Positions 1 to 9,310 of a stretch of DNA of 64,000 nt are shown one piece after another. This stretch comes from Balanoglossus misakiensis (Eukaryota; Hemichordata): contig CM082593.2 of assembly GCA_040954595.2 (NCBI GenBank), positions 10,912,001 through 10,976,000 on the forward strand, written 5' to 3'. The position numbers were made by a program, and so were the translations under genes. The notes under the pieces are model-generated. The model saw only the letters and a program-made list of their open reading frames with translations. It had not been told where the DNA came from and ran no database searches. Every line of letters starts with the position of its first letter. Positions within the stretch are counted from its first letter, which is position 1.

Positions 1-1430
1 AGAAAAGAGAATGCTTATTAATATATTCTTAAAAATAACAATTTTGTGCAAAACTTAGCCAAAAAGGTGATTTCATCATGGTTGAGGTAATTAAGACTGC
101 ATTTCTGGAATCAACACCTATTTTACAATAAATGTACTTTTCACACATCATAGAATCTCCAAATAAGAATCAAACAGTTTGTTTATAATGATTTTCGAAA
201 AGTGGCTTTTTGGGCAAAAACTTGTCAAAAAAGCACTGTTTTCTTGAGTGGCGCTAGTAATTTTTTTTTGAATTTTTTCACATAGAGTGGGTACATAATA
301 CATCATCATCTCCGAAAGTGAAGAAAATATAAAAGTTTTGGGTGTTTTCTAGAAATGACACTTTTTGGGCAAAAACTTGCCAAAGGGCACTTTTATCTTG
401 GGTGGCATCAATAAAACTGCTTTTTTGGAAATTTTTCACATAAAGTGGGCATATAATACATTATCAGATCTCCGAAAGTGAAGAAAATATATAAATTTTG
501 AGTGTTTTCTGAAAATGACGTTTTTGGGGCAAAAAGTGGCAAAAATGGCATTTTTTCTTGAGTAGGATCAATAAGACTGCTATTTCTGGAATTAGCACCA
601 TTTTTTACATAGTTTGAACACTTCATATATCACATGATCTCTGAGCTTTATGAAGAAAAGTTTGTTTTTAATTTTTTTTTCTAAAAACGGCCTTTTTGGG
701 TAATAACTTTCCAAAAGGGCATTTTTGCATTAGGTTGGGTCAATAAATCTGCTTTTTTGGAATAATCACCAAGTTTTACATAGGATGGGCATATAAGTGA
801 AGAAAATATATAAATTTTGAGTGTTTTCTAAAAATGACGTTTTGGGGCAAAAAGTGGCAAAAATGGCATTTTTTTTCTTGAGTAGGGTCAATAAGACTGC
901 TATTTCTGAAATCAGCACCGTTTTTTACATAGAATGGACACTTCATATATCCAATGATCTCTGAATATGAAAAACACAATTTATTTTTAGTTTTTTTGTA
1001 AAAATGACCTTTTTTGACCTCAAAAAGTGGCCAAAAATGGCATTTTTGTATTGATTGAGGTCAAAAAGACTGCTTTTTTTTTAAAGTCACCACTTTTAAC
1101 ATAGAATTGACTTTCCATATATCACCAGATCAACTATTATGAAGAAAACCGTGTTTTTTAATTTTTTTCTAAAAATGACGTTTTTTTGGCAAAAAATGGT
1201 CAAAAAGGCAGTTTTCTGTTGTTTTGGGTCAATCGAACTATTTTTTTCGTAATATTCACCAAATTTTACATAGAATAGGCATATCATATGTCATCAGATC
1301 TTAGAATGTGACGAAAACAGTGTGTTTTTAGTGTTTTCTAAAAAAACACCATTTTTGGGTTAAAAATGGCCAAAATGGCAATTTTGTCTTGAGTGGGGTC
1401 AATAAGACCATTTTTTACATAGAATGGACC
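1..1430. repeat. Degenerate tandem repeat, period about 165 bp
   Basis: A T-rich block built from the words TTTTTGGGCAAAAA, TGGCAAAAATGGCATTTTT, GGTCAATAAGACTGC and TTTTACATAGAATGG in the same order recurs about every 144-174 bp. The TTTTTGGGCAAAA-like word starts near 206, 361, 529, 694, 839, 1008, 1171 and 1345, giving at least eight diverged copies. The first copy is cut by the window edge. Copies differ by many substitutions and small indels, so the array is old. The unit has no evident relation to the 78-bp satellite further right. Short open frames on the minus strand here are by-products of the repeat. Confidence 0.85.
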
Positions 1431-1484
1431 TCTCAAACCTTCCTTACCAAAAATTCTGATTAACGGCATCTAGCTCCTGGACTA

Positions 1485-1560
1485 GGTCCCCTGCCCCATT
1501 CCCACTGCCATCGGCGCTACGCTCAAGGGCGCAGCCAGCGGTGGGAATGGAGCAGGGAAC
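1485..1560. repeat. Imperfect inverted repeat (hairpin)
   Basis: The left arm GGTCCCCTGCCCCATTCCCA and the right arm, which reads GTTCCCTGCTCCATTCCCAC on the other strand, can pair over about 26 bp with a few mismatches. The loop is GC-rich. It lies at the edge of the 165-bp tandem block and has no open frame. It may be a small foldback element; no target duplication is evident. Confidence 0.6.
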
Positions 1561-1671
1561 AGAGTACTTCACTTGTGGAATAAAGTGCTCATTTCTTGTG
1601 TATCTGCATTTTGTCGATGTTATCGCTCCTCTGGCAGAGAAGCCAGGGTGCTAGCTGTTGGCTTTAATAAG

Positions 1672-1922
1672 GGACTGTTCAGAATTTACTTCCAGGGGGC
1701 GGAGAATTTTCAGAGGGGGGGGGGACCACCCATTTTCTCCAAGACAAATTAGGGGAGACTAGACATAAAAGTCACAATAGGGGGACCATGGAAAATCCCC
1801 AGGAAATTTAAGGGGGGACCACATATTTCCTCCACAATTTACTAGGGGAGACCATGGGAAAAAATCACCAGGAAAATAAAAAATCCTCCATCCCCAACTT
1901 GGAAGTAAAATCTGAACAGTCC
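1672..1922. mobile_element. MITE-like element with inverted ends
   Basis: The left end GGACTGTTCAGAATTTACTT (from 1672) and the right end, whose reverse complement reads GGACTGTTCAGATTTTACTT (to 1922), form inverted termini of about 24 bp with one or two mismatches. The interior is not coding. It holds two related G-rich segments, each with a GGGGGGACCAC word followed by AGGGGAGAC, as if part was duplicated internally. Size (251 bp) and structure fit a non-autonomous DNA transposon. No clear target-site duplication was found, so the superfamily is open. Confidence 0.6.
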
Positions 1923-1927
1923 TTCAT

Positions 1928-1982
1928 GGTTGTTTGTTTGTTTGTTTGCCTGTTTGTTTATTCGTATCTTTGTTTGTTTGTG
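1928..1982. repeat. (GTTT)n microsatellite
   Basis: An interrupted run of TGTTTGTTTG units lies directly right of the MITE-like element. An apparent 61-codon open frame across it is low complexity and not credible as a gene. Confidence 0.85.
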
Positions 1983-2040
1983 TATTCTATCTCATTTAAT
2001 ATGATGCTTCTGTCACATTTGGCATTTACTGTCGCATAAA

Positions 2041-3020
2041 CAATGACCGAACCGACTCGACTGCGTTTGGATGCACGATGGACTTAAGAGTGAATCCATC
2101 GGTGTTTACCGGCCAAAACAAAACCGTTTGATTTCTTTAACACTGTTGCAACAAGTGAGACCCTAGTACATGTAGTATATAAATCAGAAGTCCGGTGCAT
2201 GTTTGCCAGTGACACCTACCACAAAATGGTATCGCCCAAATAATGTTGGGCGCGCCCGTGGAAGTTATAAGCCCGGCGCTTTTTCCTCATGATTAATAAA
2301 ACAGTTAACACAACATTGGAAATTCAGCCAATTTGTCCCTGTTTTGTAGAAATAGTGCGAGCTATACATGGCGAAAAGTTTTTCAAAAAATAGATCAAAA
2401 TGGGAATTCAAATTAGTGAATATTATTGGCACTTACAGAGTTTTAATTCAAAATAGAGGATTCATTCCAATGAATATGCAAGTCAAGAAGTCACATAGGG
2501 ATCATGAAAATGACCTATTGATCATGTCATGATGATTATGTACAAGAGAGAAGTAAAAAACTGGTTATTGCTTGAATTTCATGTTTCTTTTTAATCAGAT
2601 GTAGTCAACAGTCTTTCAACAAGTCTATAACATGATTTTGAAATGATTTTCAAAAGTACACAATTCCATATGAAAATGTTACTTTAAGATTTGTAAATTT
2701 TTCTGTATATTTGAGTTCACGTGCATAGGCTGACTCAAACATTCTTTGCATCAACATTTACCGTCCTTTCAAAAATCTTGCCTGTAGTCCAGGTTTTACA
2801 TTTGCACTTAATAGCATTATAACACCATCATGTCATCCACATGTTACCCTCACAGCCAGTCACTGTGTGTATATTGTGATTCATGAAGTACATGTAGTGC
2901 TACATATTTTTGTGGAGATGAGACACACACACACATAGCAACCGATAGACAGACTGCTTGATAATATGCTCTGACTGATCCCTAAAGCTGAAACTTGTAT
3001 GTGTTTGTACATACAACACA
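2041..3020. other. Non-coding stretch, nothing recognised
   Basis: No open frame, RNA gene or mobile-element end could be supported. The sequence is AT-rich with a short (AC)n run near 2922-2936. Confidence 0.6.
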
Positions 3021-3024
3021 AAGG

Positions 3025-3370
3025 AACTAAAAATAGGGCATTCACATAGGGACCATTGAAAGTTTTCTGAAACATCTCAACTCAAACATTGACATAAAAA
3101 ATACTTTGTGAACAATTAAAGTCTTCCTGGAACGTTTCAGATTTGAGACGGTTTTGCCAGCCAGACCTGATCCGGTGTAATGATTAACACCTCTTCGCAA
3201 CCCATTGTCTATGGGGCCGAGCCTCGCAGTGCCTATACATAAACTTTGTGTGTGTGGACACAAACGACTCAAAGGATTAATGCTCTGTGTTTACCATAGG
3301 CAAATAGTGTCTCAAATTTTTCCCTGCCTGAACCTGGTATCTGAAATGTTTCTCATTTTACCCAGTGTAA
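3025..3370. repeat. Dispersed repeat family R1, copy 1
   Basis: The segment near 3280-3360, read on the minus strand, contains AAATTTGAGACACTATTTG and CTATGGTAAACACAGAGC in the same order as 7190-7230 on the plus strand. The segment 3045-3150 resembles 7070-7165 in the same orientation, ending in TTTCAGATTTGAGAC. This copy therefore has both a direct and an inverted part of the family, as expected of a palindromic element. No coding potential is seen. Confidence 0.6.
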
Positions 3371-3531
3371 ACATGGTGAAAGACAAAATGTCCTATACCT
3401 GTATAACATAGATCATAAATTTATAATACCAGGGTTTACTTGGTCTGATTGAAGCTCTGTAATTGGTTGAAGCAAGGGTTTTTATTACATATGTACCGTC
3501 GATTACTTGCACCGAGCGCGCGCGTAACATC

Positions 3532-3555
3532 GGTATTTGCACTCAGTGCAATACC
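3532..3555. repeat. Short near-perfect hairpin
   Basis: GGTATTTGCACT and AGTGCAATACC can pair completely except for one extra T, with a single-base loop. The word GTATTTGCACT recurs in the left arm of the long inverted repeat at 3683-3875, so the two may be related. Confidence 0.55.
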
Positions 3556-3682
3556 AAAAACATTATGCTATACCTGTATGCAAATGAGTGGCCTGTTCAC
3601 GAAACAAGCAATATCATTCCGCGGTCTCATTTCTTTCATTTTCGGTCTTTTTTTCAAAATGGGATGAACATATGTAATAAAA

Positions 3683-3875
3683 ACAGAACCCCATGGCTCA
3701 ATCGTGCAAGCACGGCGTACCGGTAGTATTTGCACTCGTGCTGGCGGTGTATTCTTGCTGCCCCCCGCACGAGCGACAGCGAGTGCGGGGGACGGGCGCA
3801 AGAATACACCGCCAGACACTCGATGCAAATACTACCGTTACGCCGTGCTTGCACGATCGAGCCATGGGGTTCTGT
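3683..3875. repeat. Long GC-rich inverted repeat (foldback element)
   Basis: The left arm begins ACAGAACCCCATGGCTC and the right arm ends GAGCCATGGGGTTCTGT, its exact reverse complement. Pairing continues inward for about 80 bp through CGTGCAAGCACGGCGTA, AGTATTTGCA and GGCGGTGTATTCTTGC with few mismatches. The centre has a second hairpin, CCCCCGCAC opposite GTGCGGGGG. The element is much more GC-rich than its surroundings. Open frames crossing it on both strands are a consequence of its symmetry. Confidence 0.85.
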
Positions 3876-4585
3876 CATAACATTCTCTACTAGAAGACCT
3901 GAACAGTAAATAACTGAAATAAAATACACAAAAGAGAATGCATCTGAATAGAACACAATTTATTAACTTGGATTGGTCATGGGCATCAGGGCGCTCTACT
4001 TAAGAAATTCTAGAACATGTTTGTACAAGTGGCATTTTCATGAGCAGTGAGCAACGAGGCCTTTCTGGCATGTAATACTTAAAATCCAAACATCAGATTT
4101 TTTATCACACAAAATCATATTATATACAATGACATTATAAATGGTGTGCGCTTATATTTGGTTACGGACTTAAAACCTCTTTGAGGAAAATTTTGCAGAG
4201 AGGTCTTGTATCTACAACCAAATAACCACTATGTTCATATCATTCAGATTGCTCAGTACTATCAGCGAGTTCACCAGTGGTTTCCAGAAATCTATAGGCT
4301 AAACATATGCCATTTTCATTGTGCCTCCCCCCATCTATTTCAATACAATAAATAATGGCTGGCTTGATTTTTCACCAGGACTTTTCAACAATAGTTTTTG
4401 TTAAGATATAGACAACATTCCAGATGTGTATGAAAACTCGAGGAAAATAATAACATTTGACCTGTCATCAGTTGTGAATTAATTAAATATTTTCATAAAC
4501 AACACATTATAATCAAATTTAAACTCGTATGTAATGAATAATCGTCTCAACATAAGAGCTGCTAAGGCTAGACTCAACAGCACTA
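3876..4585. other. Non-coding stretch, possible 3' flank of the minus-strand exon
   Basis: No open frame or repeat was recognised. If the minus-strand exon ending at 4586 is real, its 3' UTR would lie here. The first AATAAA I noticed on the minus strand is near 3958-3963, about 620 bp past the stop. Confidence 0.4.
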
Positions 4586-5074
4586 TCAACACGAAAGAAT
4601 TACTATTTTCTTGCTGACGTATCTGGCGATTATTCTGATTTGATAGTGTGTCGTTTCTTCTTCTGGGTTGCTCATACCCTTGCTGGCTGACATTTCTTTG
4701 TCGTATGTTTGTCTCTGTGGTAGCATTGTCATTGGCATTTCTCTGGGGGTGTTTTCTGTGTTGGCAGTTGCAGGTTCTGGTGCTAGGGGAGTGTTGACAT
4801 CTGCCTGGGGTGTTGCATCGGCTGGCGGTTGAACGGTGTTGTCGTTGTTCGATGCCGCATCTCTGTGTCGTGGCGGCTGTCCGGCTCCTGCAAACGCAGC
4901 GTACTGAGACACGAATGGGTTCGGGTATGACATCTGCTGGAAGTGTTGCTGGTATGCTGCGGCTGGATAGGGTGGGGGTTGTTGGTTCGCAGAAGCTACA
5001 GGCTGGGGTGTGTTTGTGCTTGTGCTTGTTGTGGCAGTATCAGCAGAGGTTGCTATGCTTTTCTTTGTCTCTTC
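4586..5074 (-). CDS. Candidate terminal exon of a Pro/Gln/Ala/Thr-rich protein
   Basis: On the minus strand a strong 3' splice site (TTCTTTTTATCCTCCACAG) ends at 5075, and the frame is then open for about 162 codons to a TGA at 4586. The encoded segment is hydrophilic and low complexity. It begins EETKKSIATSADTATTSTST, contains QQPPPYPAAAYQQHFQQMSY, then NPFVSQYAAFAGAGQPP and an acidic, Pro/Ala/Asn/Thr-rich stretch. No membrane segment or catalytic motif is visible. The composition looks like the disordered region of an adaptor or RNA/ubiquitin-related protein, but I do not recognise the family. A weak donor (GTATGAGC) at 4677-4670 could end the exon earlier; in that case the last 30 or so codons are intron. 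Upstream exons were not found. Confidence 0.45.
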   Translation of the reverse strand, partial: EETKKSIATSADTATTSTSTNTPQPVASANQQPPPYPAAAYQQHFQQMSYPNPFVSQYAAFAGAGQPPRHRDAASNNDNTVQPPADATPQADVNTPLAPEPATANTENTPREMPMTMLPQRQTYDKEMSASKGMSNPEEETTHYQIRIIARYVSKKIVILSC

Positions 5075-5114
5075 CTGTGGAGGATAAAAAGAACACAGTG
5101 TTTTTGCAAAGGTC

Positions 5115-5299
5115 GGGGAACACTGGTAATGGATTTGGGAACCCCGTTAATATTCCTATAACCTCCTAATATAACCACATTGATACACCCAGGGGAACCC
5201 CGGTAAAATGACTGGGGAACTCTGGTAGACTGCCTGACCACTGTGACATTGGCCTTGTTCTGTTGTTTTAATTCGGAGTGACTGGGGTACTCCGGTAGA
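5115..5299. repeat. Cluster of a 15-bp motif, GGGGAACYCYGGTAR
   Basis: Variants of GGGGAACCCCGGTAA occur at 5115, 5137, 5192, 5214 and 5284, all on the plus strand, inside otherwise unrelated sequence. Two of the spacings are 22 bp. They lie just upstream (relative to the minus strand) of the acceptor of the candidate exon, so they would be intronic. The function is unknown. Confidence 0.6.
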
Positions 5300-5375
5300 T
5301 TTTATCTAGGTACCGCCCTTAACAAAAACACTAGAACAGAATCACAATTTGGAAGGCATGAGAGGCAAATACCAT

Positions 5376-5640
5376 TTAAGGATGTACACGCACAACATAA
5401 ACTGATAAACAGTGCATGTGTGTCTGTTCCTGAAAGGATTACATCGATAATTGCCAGAAAACAAACTTCTACTATTGTCTTTTTCACGAAATTTTACACA
5501 TAGCTCAGACAAGTAAACGTAAATTCCTTGGTCAAAAAAAATTATGTGGTCACCAAGCTCTATTATGAGATAAATTGCGTTAAAATCTTCGCCCATAGAC
5601 AAACCATTGGTGAAAAATGCTGAGACAGCAAATTTCTTCT
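5376..5640 (-). repeat. Dispersed repeat family R2, copy 1
   Basis: Read on the minus strand, this segment has ACCAATGGTTTGTCTATGG, then TTTATCTCATAATAGAGC, CTATGTGTAAAATTTC and GACAATAGTAGAAG. The same words come in the same order as in 17215-17350 on the plus strand. Its other end carries TTAAGGATGTAC on the plus strand, a word that also starts the copy at 17045, suggesting TTAAGGATGTAC is an inverted terminus of the family. It is non-coding. Confidence 0.65.
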
Positions 5641-6069
5641 ATTATCAACTAAATTCATGGCTCTGTATTTTTTTTAAAAAGGGCAATGACCCCTACAATT
5701 TTTAACGGATTCTCATTATACATACACAGCATAATCCAAAAATCCACAATTAAAAGAATGACAATACTTTCAACGTGTATAATACCAGCATACACCTGTT
5801 TCAAGTCCAGTGTCCTAATACACCATCATCATGAATTGGAACTCAAAGCAAGGCCAATGAGCAAACCCAGATTGACAACTCATTACACCAGCAAAGTGGT
5901 TTCTTTATGGAAGTGGTGGTACCAATAAATACTTTATTCAAGGTAAGAATTTCTTATTGTAGCAGTATTTTCATTTCCATTCATGTTTTAAAGGCCTTTT
6001 TTGTAGATTCTGAGTTTCTATGCCAGACAAAGTATGATTATTTTTCCACTAATGCAGCCTGAATTAAAG

Positions 6070-6310
6070 TCAACATTTTTCACCATAGGTCTTTCTATGT
6101 TATTTTTCTATAGGCATGGACACATTTAAGTTTATCTCAAAACTGAGCACAGTGGTGAGCCTACAACTTATATGAATCACTCAATTTAATTTCATTTGGA
6201 TGAGTTATGAGTGAAACTTCTTAAAATTACAATAGTAGAAAAGGGTTTTCTATCAATTCTTAATGTTATCCTATGGGAAGAAACACATTCCATGAGCTCA
6301 TACATGTAGT
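6070..6310 (+). repeat. Dispersed repeat family R2, copy 2
   Basis: The segment contains AGTTTATCTCAAAACTGAGC, then ACAATAGTAGAAAAGGG and CCTATGGGAAGAAACACA. These parallel 17265-17395, where AGTTTATCTCAAAATAGAGC, ACAATAGTAGAAGTGAG and CCTATGGGAAGAGACACA occur in the same order. It is more diverged than the other two copies and non-coding. Confidence 0.55.
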
Positions 6311-6350
6311 GTGTGCCATTCTTAACCCTTTCAGTATTATATGAATCAGA

Positions 6351-6489
6351 TATAGAAGCTTGTTCAACGTCCCGTTGCGGCCAAGCCAATCAGATTGCAC
6401 GTTATGTCAATCAAAACTGAAGGATACCTAAAGTTCTCTATAAGGCACCGTCTGATTGGTTTACTAGAGTTTTCAACGGGAGCTTCTAT
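6351..6489. mobile_element. Small palindromic element
   Basis: TATAGAAGCT at 6351-6360 is matched by AGCTTCTAT at 6481-6489. Moving inward, CCCGTTG pairs with CAACGGG and CCAATCAGA with TCTGATTGG, giving imperfect arms of about 43 bp. The 139-bp size and symmetry fit a small foldback or MITE-like element. No target duplication is obvious. Confidence 0.5.
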
Positions 6490-6501
6490 GGGAGTTGGTC
6501 A

Positions 6502-6573
6502 GATGTAGTGTGAGGCGACAGTATAAGAATACCGTACTGCGAAGTAAAAGACGTCGCCGTACCCTACATCTGA
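6502..6573. repeat. Inverted repeat with 20-bp arms
   Basis: CAGATGTAGTGTGAGGCGAC faces GTCGCCGTACCCTACATCTG across a loop of about 30 bp; 16 of the 20 positions can pair. A smaller perfect palindrome, ATCTGATTTTAATCAGAT, overlaps the right end. It lies 13 bp from the palindromic element at 6351-6489, so the two could be parts of one structure. Confidence 0.55.
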
Positions 6574-7080
6574 TTTTAATCAGATTGTATGCACACATAA
6601 GCTGGTTTAGAATACTGATAAACCCTGATGAAACAATCTCAGTAAAATATATACAGATGAGAATGAGAATGCAGTTAAAGTTAAATATACATTCGTTGTA
6701 TCTTTTGGCTTTATTTCCAGTATTTTTGTTCTATGTAGCAAATGCGATTTCATGTTCTACTCCACACAGATTGTTACTTGTCAGCACAGAATGTATGTGT
6801 ATAATGGCCATTGTCATTGTTGACAATAATTCATGGATTCTAGTCTGGACTTAAATTCCAATTTGGCACAATAACAATGCTGACCATACACATATATGTT
6901 TCATCATGTTTCGGGAATTTGCACAAGAAACTGCTAAACAAAGATACTGAAAACATAGGAAAAAGGTAAAGGTAATGGAGCTTTAATTACAATTCACACT
7001 GTATACAAAATCCATGTAAAAATTCAAAATACTGGATTTGTCAGCTTCAACTGATATGGGGGTCACACAAGAAATTGCTA
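6574..7080. other. No gene recognised
   Basis: An open frame of 119 codons starting at 6495 covers part of this stretch. It begins inside an inverted repeat and has no recognisable domain, so I do not call it a gene. Nothing else was seen. Confidence 0.45.
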
Positions 7081-7240
7081 AAACGTCTCAGATCAAATAC
7101 TGGCATAAATTATTATTGGTGAATGGTTTAAGTGGTCCTGAATCTTCTCAGATTTGAGACACGTCTCTTACCAGGTTCACACAGGGTAAAATTTGAGACA
7201 CTATTAGTCTATGGTAAACACAGAGCGTTAATACTTTGGG
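7070..7240 (+). repeat. Dispersed repeat family R1, copy 2
   Basis: The segment shares CAGATTTGAGAC, TACCAGGTTCA, AAATTTGAGACACTATT and CTATGGTAAACACAGAGCGT with the copy near 3025-3370, where much of it is inverted. It is followed by an 11-13 base G run. It is non-coding. Confidence 0.6.
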
Positions 7241-7403
7241 GGGGGGGGGTTAGCTGGGCAGACCCGCCCTCCTTTATTTTTTGCCACCCTGCTATCTTAC
7301 GCGCCGCCCTGCTTTCTTTTCATTCCCGCCTTGGTAAATATTTATTGTTTCTGGTGCACGCTCCCGCATGCGGCTGGCATTTGAGAGAATGATATTTATT
7401 CAG

Positions 7404-8500
7404 TTTAGGGATGTTTTGTCGCCTTTGTACAAAACACAAGCAGAAGGCCAAGTGCGGAGGGACTTGGGTTACAACATCTCCATGTACATGTACCACCCTT
7501 GGCGAAGACAAACTCAAGCAGCATGAAGAGACGATTATCGACCGGGCGGCAATGCAGCTTGACGCCGAGGCAGCAGTTATCGAGAACAGCAGCGGTCTTG
7601 TGGCTGCATTTGACAAGGTCATCACCTTTGAGACGCAAGCCTTCATGCATCGGCGTCCTACGATGCATGTATTTTCTCATGCACAGAGAATTGCCGCACA
7701 CCACCAACTTCATCCATGTTTTGGAATTGGCAAAGTCCCTCGGGTGTTCATTCCTTGGTACTCTCAGCAGTGATGACCACAACTATAATGGTTTATTGCA
7801 TTGGTAAGTAGGTCTACTGATTTTTGTGCAGATCTAAATTGTAGGCAATGTAGTAACATTTATTTAAACCTGGTTGTTTTCAAGAAAGGATCACTGTTTA
7901 AGCAATAGTGTTACACTCAATAAATAATAATTACTGTACAAATTACTGTGAATTTTGATAAGTTTAATCTGAAGAGTAATTTTCATTTATTTCATTTTTC
8001 AGGCAAAGTCATCCGTGATGAGATTTTAGAGAAGATGAAAGGAAGTAACTTCTATTCACTGTTAATAGATGAAAACAACTGATGTGGCTGTATTGAAGCA
8101 ATTAATCATCTATTCCAAGTACACCTTGAAGTCTGGGAAGTCAGTTGTGTCTTTCCTTGGAGTTAAAGAAGTAAGTGGAAAGTTTTTCAATTTTTAAGTC
8201 TACACTGAATTAAAAACATACGATTAAACATGTTTTTGAGTGACCTCATTTAATTGATTTTGCTGACTAGTTATTTCAGGTGAGACAAACATTGAGTTGT
8301 ACATTGCATGTGTTAACATCAAGGTTTTATTTTCACTGTTTTAGGTTGGTGATGGCAGAGCAGACACCATTGCACAGTCAGTGAAAGAGTTTTCTTCAGA
8401 GAATGGTATTGTCTTAAGAGATCGTCTGTCTGCTTTGGGCAGTGATGGTGCTCCTGTTATGCTAGGACAGAAAGGAGGGGTGGCTACCAAACTAAAAGAA
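7404..8500 (+). pseudogene. DUF4371/hAT-like (ZNF862/C17orf113-type) gene fragment, three exons
   Basis: Exon 1 runs 7404-7803 after TTTATTCAG and before GTAAGT. It encodes a MFCRLCTKHKQ zinc-binding-like start, then in another frame LPHTTNFIHVLELAKSLGC, a signature of DUF4371 proteins. Exon 2 (8003-8170, donor GTAAGT) encodes KVIRDEILEKMKGSNFYSLL then a DETTD-like motif, the first acidic site of the hAT RNase H-like fold. Exon 3 (8345-8500, donor GTGAGT) encodes RLSALGSDGAPVMLGQKGG, the second acidic site. Exon 3 is exactly 52 codons. Breaks: a frame change in exon 1 near 7650, a short deletion near its end, and one extra A in exon 2 near 8071-8075 that creates a TGA. The C-terminal dimerisation half is missing; repeats follow. 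It is probably a dead copy of a domesticated or intron-bearing hAT-like gene. Confidence 0.8.
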
Positions 8501-8570
8501 GTGAGTGAAATTTTGAGTTGTGAAGACATTGTGATTTTGTAAGTTTTTAGTTGGTGTCTTTATATCGTGA

Positions 8571-9300
8571 CAATAATAATAGTAATAATTAAAGCTGCAA
8601 GCAGCATTGAAGGGGCCCAAGCATAGAGATAATAACCATTAGACTCCATTCAGGGTTGTACCATTCAATTGCGTAGGCTGTATTTGCTCTGGATGTGGAG
8701 ATATGGGGAAGTAGGCAACCACCCGAAATGGATGTCCTACAAGTACAAACACAACAACCACAAGTGAACTTCTACGTTATGTAAGGACTTCAGTTAAGTA
8801 CTTCAAAGGTCAGCTGAGGGTACCCAAAAATTGGGCCAAAAATTTGGATTCCTATTTGGTTCATATTCAAGACAACGGAAAATTCTCGCCCTTTGGGTTT
8901 TTAAAATTAGGTATGGCCATAATAATGAGTTACGCAAGTAAGTTACAGGTGGCCCTAGGAATTTAGCATTTCATGACGGTCCTACCCTACCCCTCCAAAC
9001 ACGTGGCTATATATGATGTGCATGCTAACATATGGAAAGCAGGTCAATGGACACCTGAGGTCATTCAAAAATTTGACAGAAAAATTTCATTCCTGTTTAT
9101 GTCTTGTGCAACAAATCCTACATTTGCAGCCCTTTCACTTTGCCTAACATTAGGTATGCACGTAATACATGAATCAAGCAGGTGTCAAAGGTATCCCCCT
9201 GTATTTGGCATTTCATGATAGTTTCATCCCTCCAAATACCAAAGCTGCACCTGTACAACGGGATGAGATATGGCACTGTATGACAGAGGTCATCCAAATC
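8571..9300. repeat. SINE-like dispersed repeat with diverged internal units, left part
   Basis: A (TAA)n tract at 8569-8590 leads into AAAGCTGCAAGCAGCATTGA and GGGGCCCAAGC, a head resembling a repeat common in aquatic animal genomes. What follows is a series of diverged units of roughly 250 bp. They share GAGGTCATTCAAAAATTTGA, CCCTTTCACTTTGCC, GTATGCACGTAATA and GGTGTCAAAGGTAT with the stretch at 10176-10560. The L2 element at 9311 splits the series. Confidence 0.55.
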
Positions 9301-9310
9301 ACCTTATACA

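Noticed and set aside
3449-3956. Overlapping open frames on both strands around 3.4-3.9 kb
   Set aside because: They are created by the symmetric GC-rich inverted repeat at 3683-3875.
6495-6854. 119-codon open frame with a hydrophobic C-terminal stretch
   Set aside because: It begins inside an inverted repeat and has no homology I can recognise; hydrophobic runs are expected by chance in T-rich sequence.
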